A stretch of 64,000 nt of DNA from Agromyces luteolus (GCF_009729855.1 NZ_WODA01000002.1:62001-126000), one strand, 5' to 3'; shown: positions 1 to 9,300, counted from the first letter of the stretch. Numbers and translations: made by a program. Notes: generated from the sequence alone by a model not told the origin.

Positions 1-621
1 CCCGAGTTCCGCATCGAGACGATCGACAGCGACGACGACGTGTTCGTGCTCGCGCGCACGCGGAACCTCGCCGTCGCTCGCCTCGCCGACCCCGACGACG
101 TCGTCGTGATCAACGACGCCGACACGCTGCCCGATCCCGGTCCGCTCCGCGTGGCGGTCGCCGCGGCCGCGGTGAGCGGTCGGGTGCACCTGCCGTACAC
201 GACGTACCGCTGGCTGGGCCCCGAGGGGACGGCCGACCTCGAGGCCGGCGTCGGGCTCGGCGACTGCGCGCACGTCCTCGTCCACGGCGCCTGCTCCGGG
301 GTGTACGTCACCACGGCGCGGACCTGGGCGGCGCACGGCGGCCAGGACGAGCGGTTCCGCGGGTGGGGCTACGAGGACTCCGCGTGGCGGCTCGCGCACG
401 AGACCCTCCTCGGCGCACCGCCGAATCGGCACGAGGGGGCCGTGCACGCGCTCTCGCACGAGCCCGAGGTCCGCGCCGGCGAGCAGTACGACCGGAACGC
501 CGCGCTGATGGAGCGCTACCGCGCGGCCGCCGGCGACGTCGACGCGATGGCGGCGCTCGTCGCGGAGGGTCAGGCCGAGAGGGCCTCGAACGCGACCTCC
601 GGGCCGGGTCTCGCGGCCTGA
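1..621 (+). CDS. Glycosyltransferase, galactosyltransferase-type C-terminal part (5' truncated by window)
   Basis: The reading frame is open from the first base, so the gene begins upstream of the window; the GTG at 40 is only an internal codon. The visible 206 residues hold the DADT (DxD-like) nucleotide-sugar/metal motif near residue 36 and the GGQDERFRGWGYED block near 117, which is the acceptor-side signature of galactosyltransferase/chondroitin-synthase-like GT2 enzymes. Role inferred: sugar transfer to a surface glycan in the cytoplasm. The last 52 bases overlap, tail to tail, the 3' end of the minus-strand GT1 gene. It belongs to a block of glycan genes reaching to about 5.4 kb. Donor and acceptor cannot be read from the sequence. 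Confidence 0.75.
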   Translation, partial: PEFRIETIDSDDDVFVLARTRNLAVARLADPDDVVVINDADTLPDPGPLRVAVAAAAVSGRVHLPYTTYRWLGPEGTADLEAGVGLGDCAHVLVHGACSGVYVTTARTWAAHGGQDERFRGWGYEDSAWRLAHETLLGAPPNRHEGAVHALSHEPEVRAGEQYDRNAALMERYRAAAGDVDAMAALVAEGQAERASNATSGPGLAA

Positions 622-1865
622 GCCGCCGCCGTCGCATCCAGTCGCGCTCGGTCCGAAACCGGCAGGTCGAGCACGCGACGGATCGCGTCGGCGAGGTCCC
701 GCGCCGTCGCCGCGTTCGGGTCGAGGGCGACGCCGAAGCCGGCGGCCTCCACGGCGGCCGCGCCGGCGAACTGGTCGGTCGAGAACGGGAGCACGACGAG
801 CGGGACGCCCGCGCCGATCGCCTCGGTGACGGAGTTGTTCCCGCCGTGCGTCACCGCCGCCGAGGCTGCGGCGAGGAGCCGCACCTGCGGCAGGTACGGG
901 CGGACGAGCCAATCCGACGGGACGGCGCCCAACTCGGCGGCATCGGTCGAACCGGTCGCGACGGCCGCGCGCACCCCGACCAGGCGGAGCGCCTCCGCGA
1001 CGCGCGCGAGGACGTCGCCGCGGACCGACAGGAAGCTGCCGAAGCTCACGTAGGCGAACGGCCGGCCCTGCGCGAGCCACGCCTCGACGTCGGCGTCCTC
1101 GGCCTCCGAACGGCGCGCCGATCCGAGGAACCGATGGGTCGGCAGGAGTCGGCGTCGGGCGTCGTCGACCAGCTCGGTCGGGTAGTTGTAGAGCACGAGG
1201 GGGCCGTGCTCGGCGAAGGCGTCCTCGACGGGCCGATGGCCGGGGTCGAGCTCGGTCGCCGCGCGGTTCCATTCCTCGGTGAACCGCTCCGAGACCCGCC
1301 GGCACAGGCGGCGGAGGTCCTCCAGGCCGCTCGGGTCGGGGTCGAACGCGGACGGCCACGCGGGCGGCACGCCGTAGAGCTCGTCGCCCACCGGCAGCGC
1401 CGTCGGGTGTCCGAGCACGACGTCGCCGTGCGACGTCCCGGCGCCCAGCAGCCCGAGGCGCGCGCTGAACGCCAGGTGGTCGACGATGACGTGGTCCGGC
1501 ACCAGGTCGTCCACGATGCGCCGGGTGGCGCGCGCCCGCCCGACCGGGTCCCACATGAGGTCAGTCAGCCGCTCCTCCGCCTGGTACCGGAGGGTCGCGA
1601 GCGCGCCCTCCTCCGTCGCGCGGAAGAACCCCCGCAACGACGCGCCCTCGTCGGGCGGCTGCTCCCCCGCGGCGATGACCCCGGGGTTGGAGCCGCGGCC
1701 GAGCCGCAGGTCGCGGCGCTCGAACCCGAACGCCTCCACGATTCCCGCGGTGGCGGGACCGGTCGCCACCACGACGCGCTCGCCCCGATCGCGCCACGCC
1801 GTCGCGAGGGTCGCGAGCGGAAGCAGGTGGGACGCGTAGTCCGGGCTGATCACGAGGAGCGTCAT
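570..1865 (-). CDS. GT1-family (UGT/MGT-like) glycosyltransferase
   Basis: A 431-aa protein with the GT-B layout of UDP-glucuronosyl/macrolide glycosyltransferases. The N-terminal acceptor half starts TLLVISPDYASHLLPL, and the C-terminal half has FAYVSFGSF and the donor-binding THGGNNSVTEA motif at about residues 339-349, followed by PLVVLPFSTDQ. Length is typical of the family. ATG at 1865 was chosen because it overlaps the upstream gene's stop as ATGA, implying translational coupling; longer readings run back into that gene. Likely role: glycosylation of a lipid, natural product or cell-surface acceptor in the cytoplasm. The acceptor is unknown. It shares an operon with the HEAT/GT4 fusion and converges on the partial gene at the window edge. 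Confidence 0.85.
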   Translation of the reverse strand: MTLLVISPDYASHLLPLATLATAWRDRGERVVVATGPATAGIVEAFGFERRDLRLGRGSNPGVIAAGEQPPDEGASLRGFFRATEEGALATLRYQAEERLTDLMWDPVGRARATRRIVDDLVPDHVIVDHLAFSARLGLLGAGTSHGDVVLGHPTALPVGDELYGVPPAWPSAFDPDPSGLEDLRRLCRRVSERFTEEWNRAATELDPGHRPVEDAFAEHGPLVLYNYPTELVDDARRRLLPTHRFLGSARRSEAEDADVEAWLAQGRPFAYVSFGSFLSVRGDVLARVAEALRLVGVRAAVATGSTDAAELGAVPSDWLVRPYLPQVRLLAAASAAVTHGGNNSVTEAIGAGVPLVVLPFSTDQFAGAAAVEAAGFGVALDPNAATARDLADAIRRVLDLPVSDRARLDATAAAQAARPGPEVAFEALSA

Positions 1866-4036
1866 CGCGATCGTTCCGCGGATTCCAGCAGGGTGGCCTC
1901 GTCGCGGACGACGGTTCGATACACCTCGGCGAGCACCCGCGCCATCCGCTGGACCGTGAAGCGATCGCGCACCATCGCGCGCGACCGCTCGGCCCGTTGG
2001 TCGTCGGTCTCGGCCTGCGCGACGGCGACCGCCCGCCCGAGCGCCGCGGACAGCCGCGCACCGTCGGACGTGGCGGTCAGGATGCCGGTCACGCCGTCGT
2101 CGATGTAGGTCGCCGGGCCACCGCCGTTCGGCGCGACCACGAACAGGCCCGCCGCCATCGCCTCCAGCAGTGCGATGCCGAACTCCTCCTTGAGGCTCCC
2201 GCACGCGTAGACCCCGCGCGGCGCGACGCTCCCCGGCAGGCCGAGGCGCGCCGCGGCCAGCCAGCGGGCCACGACGTCGTTCGGCCGATGGCCCGGCAGC
2301 AGGAGCCCTCGGCGGGCGCGTTCGGCGGGCGGAACGATCGCGTCGATCCGATCCAGCTCCGCCCGTTCATCGGCCGACGGCGAGGCGAGGTCGCCGCCGA
2401 CGAGGAGCAGGTTCGCGCGAGACGCGACCGGCGACGCCGCCCAGGCCTCGACGAGCGCGGCCATCCCCTTCACGCGATGGAGTCGGCCGACGCTCACGAC
2501 GAGGGGGCGGCCGCGGCGATCGGGGTCGAGGCCCTCGACGAGCCGGCGCAGCTCGGCGAGCGCGGGCGATGCGTCCGCGCCGGTGCGGGGCGTCCCGACC
2601 TCCGCGAGCGCGCGGTCGACGGCCGCGGCGTCGACGCCCTCCGGGACGATCGTCCGGCGCTCGGAGTCCGTCGCGAGGTCGACGCCGACGAGGCGCCGCA
2701 GGTCGTCCTCGAGCCGAGGCCTGGGGAACAGCACGGTGTGCGCGGCGTCCGCCGCGAGCCGGTTGACGAGTCGCGCCCGGAACCAGAAGTGCTCGGCGAG
2801 GTCGACCCGGCCGAAGTCCCCTCTCGCGAGGCGACCGGAGCGATCGAGCGAGTCGATGACCGCATGGGGGTCGGGCGCGAGCGTGAACACCACCGGCGTT
2901 CCGAGCTCGCGGGCGACGTCGGCCGCGGCGAGGCTGCCGACGTCCGCCATCCGCAGGTGCAGCACGTCCGCGCCTCCGGCGGCGCGCAGGACACGACGGA
3001 TGCCGCGACGGGCCGCCACGCGCAGTGGCCAGGCGCCGGCGGACGACACGGGCTCGTGGAGGAGCGGGATGCGCCCGTAGACGTGCCCGCGCTCGGATGC
3101 CTCGACGGAGACGAGGTCGTCGAGCGCGTCGGCCGCCGAGCCTCGCGAGAGCGTCACGACCCGGTTCACCCCGGTCCCGGGGTCGGCGACGAGCGCGTCG
3201 CCGAGCCGGACGAGCAGGGTCGCGATGCCGCCGTTGTCGCCTGCGCCGGCCGATCGCAGCCCGGGGTCGAGGTCGGCGTGGAGGAACAGCTGGGCCACGG
3301 TCAGCCCGCGCCCGAGCTCGTGCCCGTGGCCGTGGCCCCGGGTGGTCGGGCCGGCCGCGGCCAGGTCGACGAGCGCGAGACGCGCGACCGCGCCGAGGAA
3401 CCCGTCGCCCTGGGCGGCCGACTCGAGCATCGGCACGACGGCGCTCGGGTCGGGACGCTGGCCGAGCGCCGCGACCGCGGCGATCCGTACGGGTTGCGGC
3501 TCGTCCGCATCCGAGGCGAGCCGGAGCAGCGGACCCGTCGCGAGCGGGTCGCGGACCAGTCCGAGCGTCTCGACCAGCCGCGCTCGCGCCTCGGGTTCGG
3601 CGATGCCGAGCAGCGCGCCCTCGATGCCGGCCACGAGCGCCGTCGGCGCGAACCCCGACCACTGCTCGAGGGTGCGCTGCGCGAGCATGCCCGCGAACCC
3701 GCCGCCGACGACCATGCGGAGCAGGCCGCCGACGGCGTCGTACCGCGGCAGCCCGGACCCCAGCGCCCAGGCGGCGTGCTCCCGCTCGAACTCGCGGTCG
3801 TCGTCGAGCAGGCCGACCAGCACGCGCGACGCCGCGTCGTCGAGCATCCCGGCGAGCGCGTGGGTGGCGGCGATCGCCGCGAGCTCGTCGTGCCCGCGCA
3901 GCACCCCGGCGAGGAGCCGGATGGTCCGTGCGCCGGGGTCGCGCCCCGCCTCGAACGCGAGGTCGTCCGCCGCGCGCATCGCATCGACGATCGAGGGCGC
4001 CGTCAGCACGGCGTCGAGTGCGGTCCGGACCCCCAT
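1862..4036 (-). CDS. HEAT-repeat protein fused to a GT4-type glycosyltransferase
   Basis: A 724-aa two-part protein. Residues 1 to about 320 are alpha-helical repeats of HEAT/PBS-lyase character (recurring ALADL-, AAVAALG- and LLxLASD-like helices). From about 330 onward there is a GT-B glycosyltransferase with VVFTLAPDPH, VVSVGRLHRVKG and, at 616-630, the KEEFGIALLEAM donor-site signature of family 4. ATG 4036 has GGGGGAG 8 bases upstream; the open frame runs to 4339 without a better start. It overlaps the GT1 gene by ATGA and is divergent from the pyruvyl-transferase-like gene, 130 bp away. Putting a HEAT scaffold in front of a GT4 suggests docking to a partner protein, which is inference. 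Confidence 0.8.
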   Translation of the reverse strand: MGVRTALDAVLTAPSIVDAMRAADDLAFEAGRDPGARTIRLLAGVLRGHDELAAIAATHALAGMLDDAASRVLVGLLDDDREFEREHAAWALGSGLPRYDAVGGLLRMVVGGGFAGMLAQRTLEQWSGFAPTALVAGIEGALLGIAEPEARARLVETLGLVRDPLATGPLLRLASDADEPQPVRIAAVAALGQRPDPSAVVPMLESAAQGDGFLGAVARLALVDLAAAGPTTRGHGHGHELGRGLTVAQLFLHADLDPGLRSAGAGDNGGIATLLVRLGDALVADPGTGVNRVVTLSRGSAADALDDLVSVEASERGHVYGRIPLLHEPVSSAGAWPLRVAARRGIRRVLRAAGGADVLHLRMADVGSLAAADVARELGTPVVFTLAPDPHAVIDSLDRSGRLARGDFGRVDLAEHFWFRARLVNRLAADAAHTVLFPRPRLEDDLRRLVGVDLATDSERRTIVPEGVDAAAVDRALAEVGTPRTGADASPALAELRRLVEGLDPDRRGRPLVVSVGRLHRVKGMAALVEAWAASPVASRANLLLVGGDLASPSADERAELDRIDAIVPPAERARRGLLLPGHRPNDVVARWLAAARLGLPGSVAPRGVYACGSLKEEFGIALLEAMAAGLFVVAPNGGGPATYIDDGVTGILTATSDGARLSAALGRAVAVAQAETDDQRAERSRAMVRDRFTVQRMARVLAEVYRTVVRDEATLLESAERSR

Positions 4037-4166
4037 GGCGCTCCCCCTTGCCCGCGGCGGCCGACGGGCGGATGCCGGCGTCGACGGCGCACGCGATCTG
4101 GATGATACTTCGACACGATGGACGTTCCTGTCACCCGGTTGACAGTCCACTGGGAAGGAGCCAGCG

Positions 4167-5369
4167 ATGCGGATCGTGGCGATCGGCGACGTCGGCGTGG
4201 TAAACGGCATGATGCACATCGGCGACGAGGCGATGTTCGACGCCATCGTCGACGAGCTCCGCGATCGGGGCGTCGGCGAGGTGACCGCGATCTCCGCCGA
4301 TCCGGAGGACACGGCCGCCCGGTACGGCGTCGCCGCCATCGAGCGGATGGGCTTCGCCGGAACGCGGTCGCAGATGCGTCAACGGCTCGAGTCGGTGCGA
4401 TCGGCCGCCGCCGGGGCCGCGGGCGCCCCGGCCCTCGCGAGCGACGACTCCGCGCGGCGCGTGATCGACGCCGTCGCCGACGCCGACGCCGTCGTCGTCG
4501 CGGGCGGCGGCAACCTCGCCTCGAACTGGCCGGCGCACGTGTTCGAGCGTGCGGCCCTCGCCGCGGCGGCCGAGTCGCTCGGCCGGCCGCTCGTCGTCTC
4601 CGGCCAGACCCTCGGGCCGTGGCTGGATGCGCCCGAGCGGGACCTCGTCGCAGCGCTGCTCGCCTCCGCGCGGTTGGTCGGGCTGCGCGAATCGGCCTCA
4701 CTGCGGCTCGCGCGGGAGCTCGGTGCGCCGACCGAGCGGCTCGCCGCCAACCGCGACGATGCGAGCTTCCTCGCCTCCGACGGACCCCACCCGGATCCCG
4801 GCGAGCCGTTCCTGCTCGTGAGCCTCTCGCTCCACCTCGGCGGCCTGCCCCGCGGCGGGACGGTGCGCGGCCTCGCTGCGGCGCTCGACCGCCTCGCGGA
4901 GCGCGCCGAGGCTCGCGTGCGCTTCCACCCGCACTTCGGCTCGCTCGACCCGTCGGTCGAGGCCGGCGACGAGGTGCTGCACGCAGAGGTCCGCGACGCC
5001 ATGCGCGCGCCGGCCGAACTGCTCCAACCCGGCGACCCGCGCTCGGCCGCGCGCCTGGCACGCGGGGCGGCCATGCTCGTCACGAGCCGCTACCATCCGG
5101 CCGTGTTCGCCGCGTCGGCGGGGGTCCCGGTCGCAGCGCTCTCGGCCGACGACTACACCGAGGTGAAGCTCCGGGGCGCGACCGGATGGTGGGAGCAGGA
5201 CGGCGTCATCCCGCTCGCCGAGGCCGCCTCCGATGCGGGGGCCGAGGCGCTCGGGCGGGTGTGGGATCGCCGCGGGGCGACCCGGGCAGCGGCGGATCGG
5301 CTGCGGCCGGGCGCGGCGGCGGACTCCGAGCGATGGTTCGATCGCGTCGCCGCCGCGCTCACGGACTGA
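4167..5369 (+). CDS. Polysaccharide pyruvyl transferase family protein (WcaK/CsaB-like)
   Basis: A 400-aa protein of the polysaccharide pyruvyl transferase fold, which moves pyruvate from phosphoenolpyruvate onto sugar residues of exopolysaccharide or wall glycans. Seen in the sequence: N-terminal RIVAIGDVGVVNGMMHIGDE, the glycine-rich VVVAGGGNLASNWP near residue 110, VVSGQTLGPW, and the C-terminal VTSRYHPAVFAA segment that carries the family's RxH-type motif. GGAAGGAG lies at 4153, at good distance from ATG 4167. It stands alone, divergent from the HEAT/GT4 gene. Some relatives lack a proven pyruvyl activity, so the family assignment is firmer than the reaction. Confidence 0.8.
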   Translation: MRIVAIGDVGVVNGMMHIGDEAMFDAIVDELRDRGVGEVTAISADPEDTAARYGVAAIERMGFAGTRSQMRQRLESVRSAAAGAAGAPALASDDSARRVIDAVADADAVVVAGGGNLASNWPAHVFERAALAAAAESLGRPLVVSGQTLGPWLDAPERDLVAALLASARLVGLRESASLRLARELGAPTERLAANRDDASFLASDGPHPDPGEPFLLVSLSLHLGGLPRGGTVRGLAAALDRLAERAEARVRFHPHFGSLDPSVEAGDEVLHAEVRDAMRAPAELLQPGDPRSAARLARGAAMLVTSRYHPAVFAASAGVPVAALSADDYTEVKLRGATGWWEQDGVIPLAEAASDAGAEALGRVWDRRGATRAAADRLRPGAAADSERWFDRVAAALTD

Positions 5370-5370
5370 T

Positions 5371-5387
5371 GCGGGGCGGCGCCCCGC
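5371..5387. terminator. Short GC hairpin between convergent genes
   Basis: GCGGGGC (5371-5377) and GCCCCGC (5381-5387) form a 7-bp stem with a 3-base loop, directly after the stop of the pyruvyl-transferase-like gene and before the convergent amidase stop. There is no T-tract, so termination is only plausible. Confidence 0.35.
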
Positions 5388-5435
5388 CGCCGTGCGTCGC
5401 ATGTCGCACGTCGCGCGCGGCCGTACCGCCGTCGC

Positions 5436-7028
5436 TCAGCGCAGCGAGAAGTACGAGACCGAGCCGCCGCCGGTCGCGAGTGCGACGTCGACGTCCCAGT
5501 AGTCGGCGTCCTTGGTGTGCCCGCCGACCCAGACCTTCGTGCCCTGGTCGCTGCGCTCGACGCGCGTGACGACGGCGGTGTGGTCGCGGTCGCCCGAGCC
5601 GTCCCAGTCGAACTGGGCGATGTCGCCGACCTTGACCTGACGGCGCTCGGCGTCGGAGAGCTCCGTCGCGACGTCGGTGCGCGTGCGCAGGTAGTCGCGG
5701 AGCGCGGTCGAGCTCGACCACGCGCTCGTCATCCGACCGGTGCCGCGGTCGTAGTTCCAGGCCGCGTCCATCTTCCAGCCGCGCGCGATGAGCGACTGGC
5801 TGGCGAAGTTCGCGCAGTCCACGCCGCTCAGCACGGCGTACTCGGCCGTGTTGTAGCTCGACCAATGCGCGAGCACGTACGACACCTGCGCCTCGATGTC
5901 GGGGTCGTCGGTGTAGGTGAGCGAGAGCGGCTCGCGGTCGACCTCGTCGGCCTCGAGCGGCGCGGAGGCCTCGACGATGCCCTGGACCGAGGTCGTGACC
6001 GAGGCGGGGGCGGATGCCACGGGCACCTCGACGTCGACCGTCGACCCGTCGGCGTCCGCGAGGACCACCTCGGCGTCGCCGCGCACGGCGTCGTCGACCG
6101 CCGGCACGGCGAACGTGATCGTGACGGCGTCGGACTCGACGATCTCCGCCGGGGTGCCGGCCACGGTGACCTCGGCGACCCGGTCGAGGTTGCGGCCCTC
6201 GACGGTCACCGTCGTACCGCCCGTGAACGGCGCCTCGGTCGCGGAGAGCTCGGTCGTCACGACCGGACGGTCGTCCGTCGTGACCGGCGGGATCACGACG
6301 TCGTCCTCGCCGGCGGATGCCGCGAGCGCGTCGACCGCGGCATCCCGCGCCGACGCGTCGGCCACGGCCGGGTCGTCCATGCCGTTCACGAGCACGCCGC
6401 CGCCGACGGCGCTGCCGAGGAGGAACGCCGCGCACGCCACGAGGAGCGGGCGGCGCGACCCGCTCGACGGGCGACGGTTGCCGCGCCGGTCGGCGCGGTG
6501 GCGCGGGAAGCGGAAGCCCTCCCCGAGGCTGCGGACGGCGCCGGTGCGGGCGTCGGCGTCCGCGCTGCTCGCGGTCGGGGCGGTCGGCTCGGCCGGATCG
6601 GGCACGGTCGAGTCGACGGGGGTCGCGTCGGGGGTCGCAGCGACCCGGTCCTCGGCGGGGGAACCGAGGACGGGGGCATCCACGGCAGGGGTCGCGACGA
6701 CGGGGGCGTCGCCGGTCTCGACGACCGGGACCGTCGGCTCGGCCGGATCGGGCACGGCCGAGTCGAGCGGGGTCGGGTGGGTGGTCGCGGCCGGCGTGAA
6801 CGTCGACCGGGCCGACTCGGGGCGGGTCGCCTCGGCCGGGACCGCCTCCGCTGCCGCGGGCTCGGGCAGGTCGAGCTCGGCGCGGATGGCGGCGAGCGCC
6901 GCTCCGCGCCGGTCGCCGGGCTCGGTGTCGCCGGGGGGCTGCGTCAGGTCGAAGTCGCGCGCGGCATCCGGGTGGGGGGCGCGGTAGGTCGAACGACGGT
7001 GGGCAGGCAGGAGGAAGTTTCTGGGCAC
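5436..7028 (-). CDS. Membrane-anchored amidase-domain protein with IPT/TIG module
   Basis: About 530 aa. Residues 1-190 are cytoplasmic, Pro/Ala/Thr-rich and contain two copies of a VPDPAEPT segment. A single membrane helix follows (about 194-215), then an IPT/TIG immunoglobulin-like domain (about 255-320) and a C-terminal Amidase_6-type domain with GVDCANFASQ (candidate catalytic Cys), GDIAQFDWDG, DRDHTAVV (His) and GGHTKDADYW. This NlpC/P60-like fold suggests action on a cell-wall or surface amide outside the membrane. The same domain occurs in the lipoprotein at 9300-10031. GTG 7028 is the best start in frame but has no clear ribosome binding site; an ATG at 7136 is the alternative. The enzyme's substrate is unknown. 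Confidence 0.75.
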   Translation of the reverse strand: MPRNFLLPAHRRSTYRAPHPDAARDFDLTQPPGDTEPGDRRGAALAAIRAELDLPEPAAAEAVPAEATRPESARSTFTPAATTHPTPLDSAVPDPAEPTVPVVETGDAPVVATPAVDAPVLGSPAEDRVAATPDATPVDSTVPDPAEPTAPTASSADADARTGAVRSLGEGFRFPRHRADRRGNRRPSSGSRRPLLVACAAFLLGSAVGGGVLVNGMDDPAVADASARDAAVDALAASAGEDDVVIPPVTTDDRPVVTTELSATEAPFTGGTTVTVEGRNLDRVAEVTVAGTPAEIVESDAVTITFAVPAVDDAVRGDAEVVLADADGSTVDVEVPVASAPASVTTSVQGIVEASAPLEADEVDREPLSLTYTDDPDIEAQVSYVLAHWSSYNTAEYAVLSGVDCANFASQSLIARGWKMDAAWNYDRGTGRMTSAWSSSTALRDYLRTRTDVATELSDAERRQVKVGDIAQFDWDGSGDRDHTAVVTRVERSDQGTKVWVGGHTKDADYWDVDVALATGGGSVSYFSLR

Positions 7029-7184
7029 GAGGCGTGGGGGTGTTCCGTGTCGGCATTTGGGGGGACACCACAGCCCATCATGCGATCTTGTGAGGTTCCC
7101 TCGCGCGCACTGGGAGGACCGTGAGAGCGCGATCATCGAGTCCCGGCGCTCGAGCCGGCCCGGACCACCGGGCGTGCGGCCGGG

Positions 7185-8507
7185 TCAGGCGGCGCGTTCG
7201 CGACGCGCCCGACGCGCGAGCGCGACGCCCGCGAGCACCAGCGGCACGAGCACGACGATCGCGACGACGCTCACGCCCGCGAAGCCCGCGAGGCCGAGGA
7301 CGACGCCCGAGAGTGCGGCCGACGCGGCCGCCGCGACGTTCATCGCGGCATCCGTCGCCCCCTGCAGCGCGACGCGCGACGCGGGATCGACCGTCGTCGT
7401 CAGCAGGGTCGAGCCGCCGATCAGCGCCGCCGACCAGCCGAGCCCGAGCAGTCCGAGCGCGACCGGGATGAGCACCATCGAGTCGCCGGGCGCGAAGACG
7501 CCGATGAGCGTCGAGACGAGGAGGATCGCGCCGCCGAGCGCGATCACTCGCGGCGCGCCGACGCGGTCGACGAGCCAGCCCATCAGCGGGCTCGCGGCGT
7601 ACATGCCGAGGATGTGGATGCTGATGACCACGCCGACCATGCCGATCGGCACCCCGTGACCGGTCATGTGCACGGGGGTCATCACCATCACGCCGACCAT
7701 GACCGTGTGCGCGCAGACGATCGCGAGGATCGCGAGGCGGCCGCGCGCGTCGCGGAAGGCGGCCCGGAAGGCGGGCCACGACCCGACTCGCTCGCTCGAG
7801 CCGGATCCCGACGCGTCGGCGACGAGCCGACCCGCCCTCGGCAGCCGGAGCACGGCGGCCGCGATGAAGGTGGCGATCGCGAAGACCGCGCCCGAGAGCA
7901 CGAACGGCCCGACGAGCGCGGGCAGTCCGATCGCCCGGCCGAGCTGGTCGCCCGTGGACGAGAGCAGCGGCCCGGCGACCGACCCGATCGTGGTCGCCCA
8001 GAGCACGAGCGACATCGAGCGGGCCTCGAAGCCGGGCGAGGCGACCTCGGTCGCGGCGAACCGCGCCTGCAGTCCGGCGGCGGCGCCCGCTCCGAAGGCG
8101 GCCAGGCCGAGGAAGACGACGAGCACGAGGCCGGTCGACGCCGCCACGACGATGAGCACCGCGCCGACCGCGGACGACGCGTAGCCCGTCGCGAGTGCGA
8201 CGTGCCGGCCGGAGTGGACCGCGAGCCGAGCGAGCGGGATCGCCGCGATCGCCGCGCCCAGGACGCTGGCCGACTGCGAGAGGCCGCCCAGCGCCGTCAC
8301 GCCCGTCAGGTCCGCGACGAGGATCGCCGCGAGCGTCATGCCGGTCGCGACGCCGATGCCCGCGAGGAGCTGGTTGACGATCAGGAGGCCGAGCTGCAGG
8401 CCCTGGCGGGCGCGTGCGGGCTCGCGCCGCGGCATCCGCTCGGCTGCGCCGGACGATGCCGAGCCGGTCGCGCCCGGCCCCGAGGCATCCGCCGTCCGCT
8501 CAGGCAT
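7185..8507 (-). CDS. MFS transporter
   Basis: A 440-aa protein with about 12 hydrophobic helices, two six-helix halves and a charged cytoplasmic stretch in the middle (RLPRAGRLVADASGSGS). The leader of about 35 residues is Ala/Gly/Arg-rich. It resembles Bcr/YcaD-type MFS exporters of small molecules; no substrate-specific motif is recognisable. Its start overlaps the VanY-type gene by 8 bp, so it is the last gene of a three-gene operon (amidase lipoprotein, carboxypeptidase, MFS). Whether transport relates to wall fragments or the linkage is only positional cannot be told. Confidence 0.85.
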   Translation of the reverse strand: MPERTADASGPGATGSASSGAAERMPRREPARARQGLQLGLLIVNQLLAGIGVATGMTLAAILVADLTGVTALGGLSQSASVLGAAIAAIPLARLAVHSGRHVALATGYASSAVGAVLIVVAASTGLVLVVFLGLAAFGAGAAAGLQARFAATEVASPGFEARSMSLVLWATTIGSVAGPLLSSTGDQLGRAIGLPALVGPFVLSGAVFAIATFIAAAVLRLPRAGRLVADASGSGSSERVGSWPAFRAAFRDARGRLAILAIVCAHTVMVGVMVMTPVHMTGHGVPIGMVGVVISIHILGMYAASPLMGWLVDRVGAPRVIALGGAILLVSTLIGVFAPGDSMVLIPVALGLLGLGWSAALIGGSTLLTTTVDPASRVALQGATDAAMNVAAAASAALSGVVLGLAGFAGVSVVAIVVLVPLVLAGVALARRARRERAA

Positions 8508-9300
8508 AGTTCGGCGCTGCCGGGAGGCCGAAGAACTCCTCGAGCGTGGTGATGCCCTTCTCGTGCATCTCGTTCGAGAGGACGGTGCCGATGTAGCGGA
8601 AGTGCCACGGCTCGAACTGGTAGCCGGTGACCTGTGCCTTGTCGGCCGGGTAGCGCAGCAGGAAGCCGAAGCGGTGCGCGTTGTCGCGGAGCCACTGGCC
8701 CTCGGGGGTGTCGGCGAAGCAGACGGCGAGCGAGCAGTTCCCCGACTCCGGGCCGATGTCGATCGTGAGCCCCGTCTGGTGCTCGCTGAACCCGGGGCGA
8801 GCGGTGAGCTCGTCGTCGTTGTCGTAGATCCGCTCCTGCGCCGCGTACGACCGGTACGCGCTGTTCGACGCGAGCGAGAGCCCGGCCTCGGCGGATGCGG
8901 CCTGGAACATCTTCACGACCGCGTCGGCCGCCTCGGCGCGCATGAGCGGCTCCCACGTGTGCGGCACGGGGACGACGACGAGGTCGGACGGCTCGTAGTC
9001 CGCGGGGTTCAGCGGACGGAGCTTGTCGACGACGACCCAGATGCTGTCGGGATCGTCGATCGAGTGCGCCGCCTTGTCGAACGTCTCGACGGGCGTCGGG
9101 GTCGACGTGGCCGTCGGAGCGGGCCGCGGCGTCGGGGTGGGGGTCTGCGAGGGCGACGGCGACGGGGCCGCGGAGTCGGCCGAGGGCGTGAACGCCACGA
9201 TCGCCCAGACGGCGACGGCCGCGACGAGGGCCATGCCGATGAGGGCGGCGATCAGGCGGTTGCGGCGGACGCGCGGGGACGCGCCGGATCCGGACGACAT
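8500..9300 (-). CDS. D-alanyl-D-alanine carboxypeptidase, VanY/LAS family
   Basis: A 266-aa protein with an N-terminal membrane anchor or uncleaved signal (about 15-37), a Pro/Thr/Ser linker (about 45-72) that would span the wall, then the VanY zinc peptidase domain. Zinc and catalytic residues are visible: SEHQTGLTID (His174, Asp181) and FEPWHFRYIG (Glu230, His233). It should trim D-Ala-D-Ala from peptidoglycan stems outside the membrane. The ATG at 9300 shares bases with the amidase stop as TGATG; a GTG one codon earlier (9303) is possible. The domain structure gives no reason to assume vancomycin resistance; housekeeping wall trimming is more likely. Confidence 0.88.
   Translation of the reverse strand: MSSGSGASPRVRRNRLIAALIGMALVAAVAVWAIVAFTPSADSAAPSPSPSQTPTPTPRPAPTATSTPTPVETFDKAAHSIDDPDSIWVVVDKLRPLNPADYEPSDLVVVPVPHTWEPLMRAEAADAVVKMFQAASAEAGLSLASNSAYRSYAAQERIYDNDDELTARPGFSEHQTGLTIDIGPESGNCSLAVCFADTPEGQWLRDNAHRFGFLLRYPADKAQVTGYQFEPWHFRYIGTVLSNEMHEKGITTLEEFFGLPAAPNYA

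Noticed and set aside
1997-4105. Long plus-strand frame opposite the HEAT/GT4 gene
   Set aside because: Composition is that of a shadow frame, and the minus strand has clear glycosyltransferase motifs and a ribosome binding site.
4139-4144. TTGACA as the -35 of the pyruvyl-transferase-like gene
   Set aside because: The matching -10 would fall on the start codon, leaving no room for the clear ribosome binding site.
7118-7135. GTGAGAGCGCGATC as a fourth CebR site
   Set aside because: Only one half-site matches; the palindrome is broken and the neighbouring genes are not sugar genes.
8500-9300. VanY-like peptidase as a vancomycin-resistance gene
   Set aside because: No vanHAX genes or VanRS regulators are present; the context is wall remodelling.
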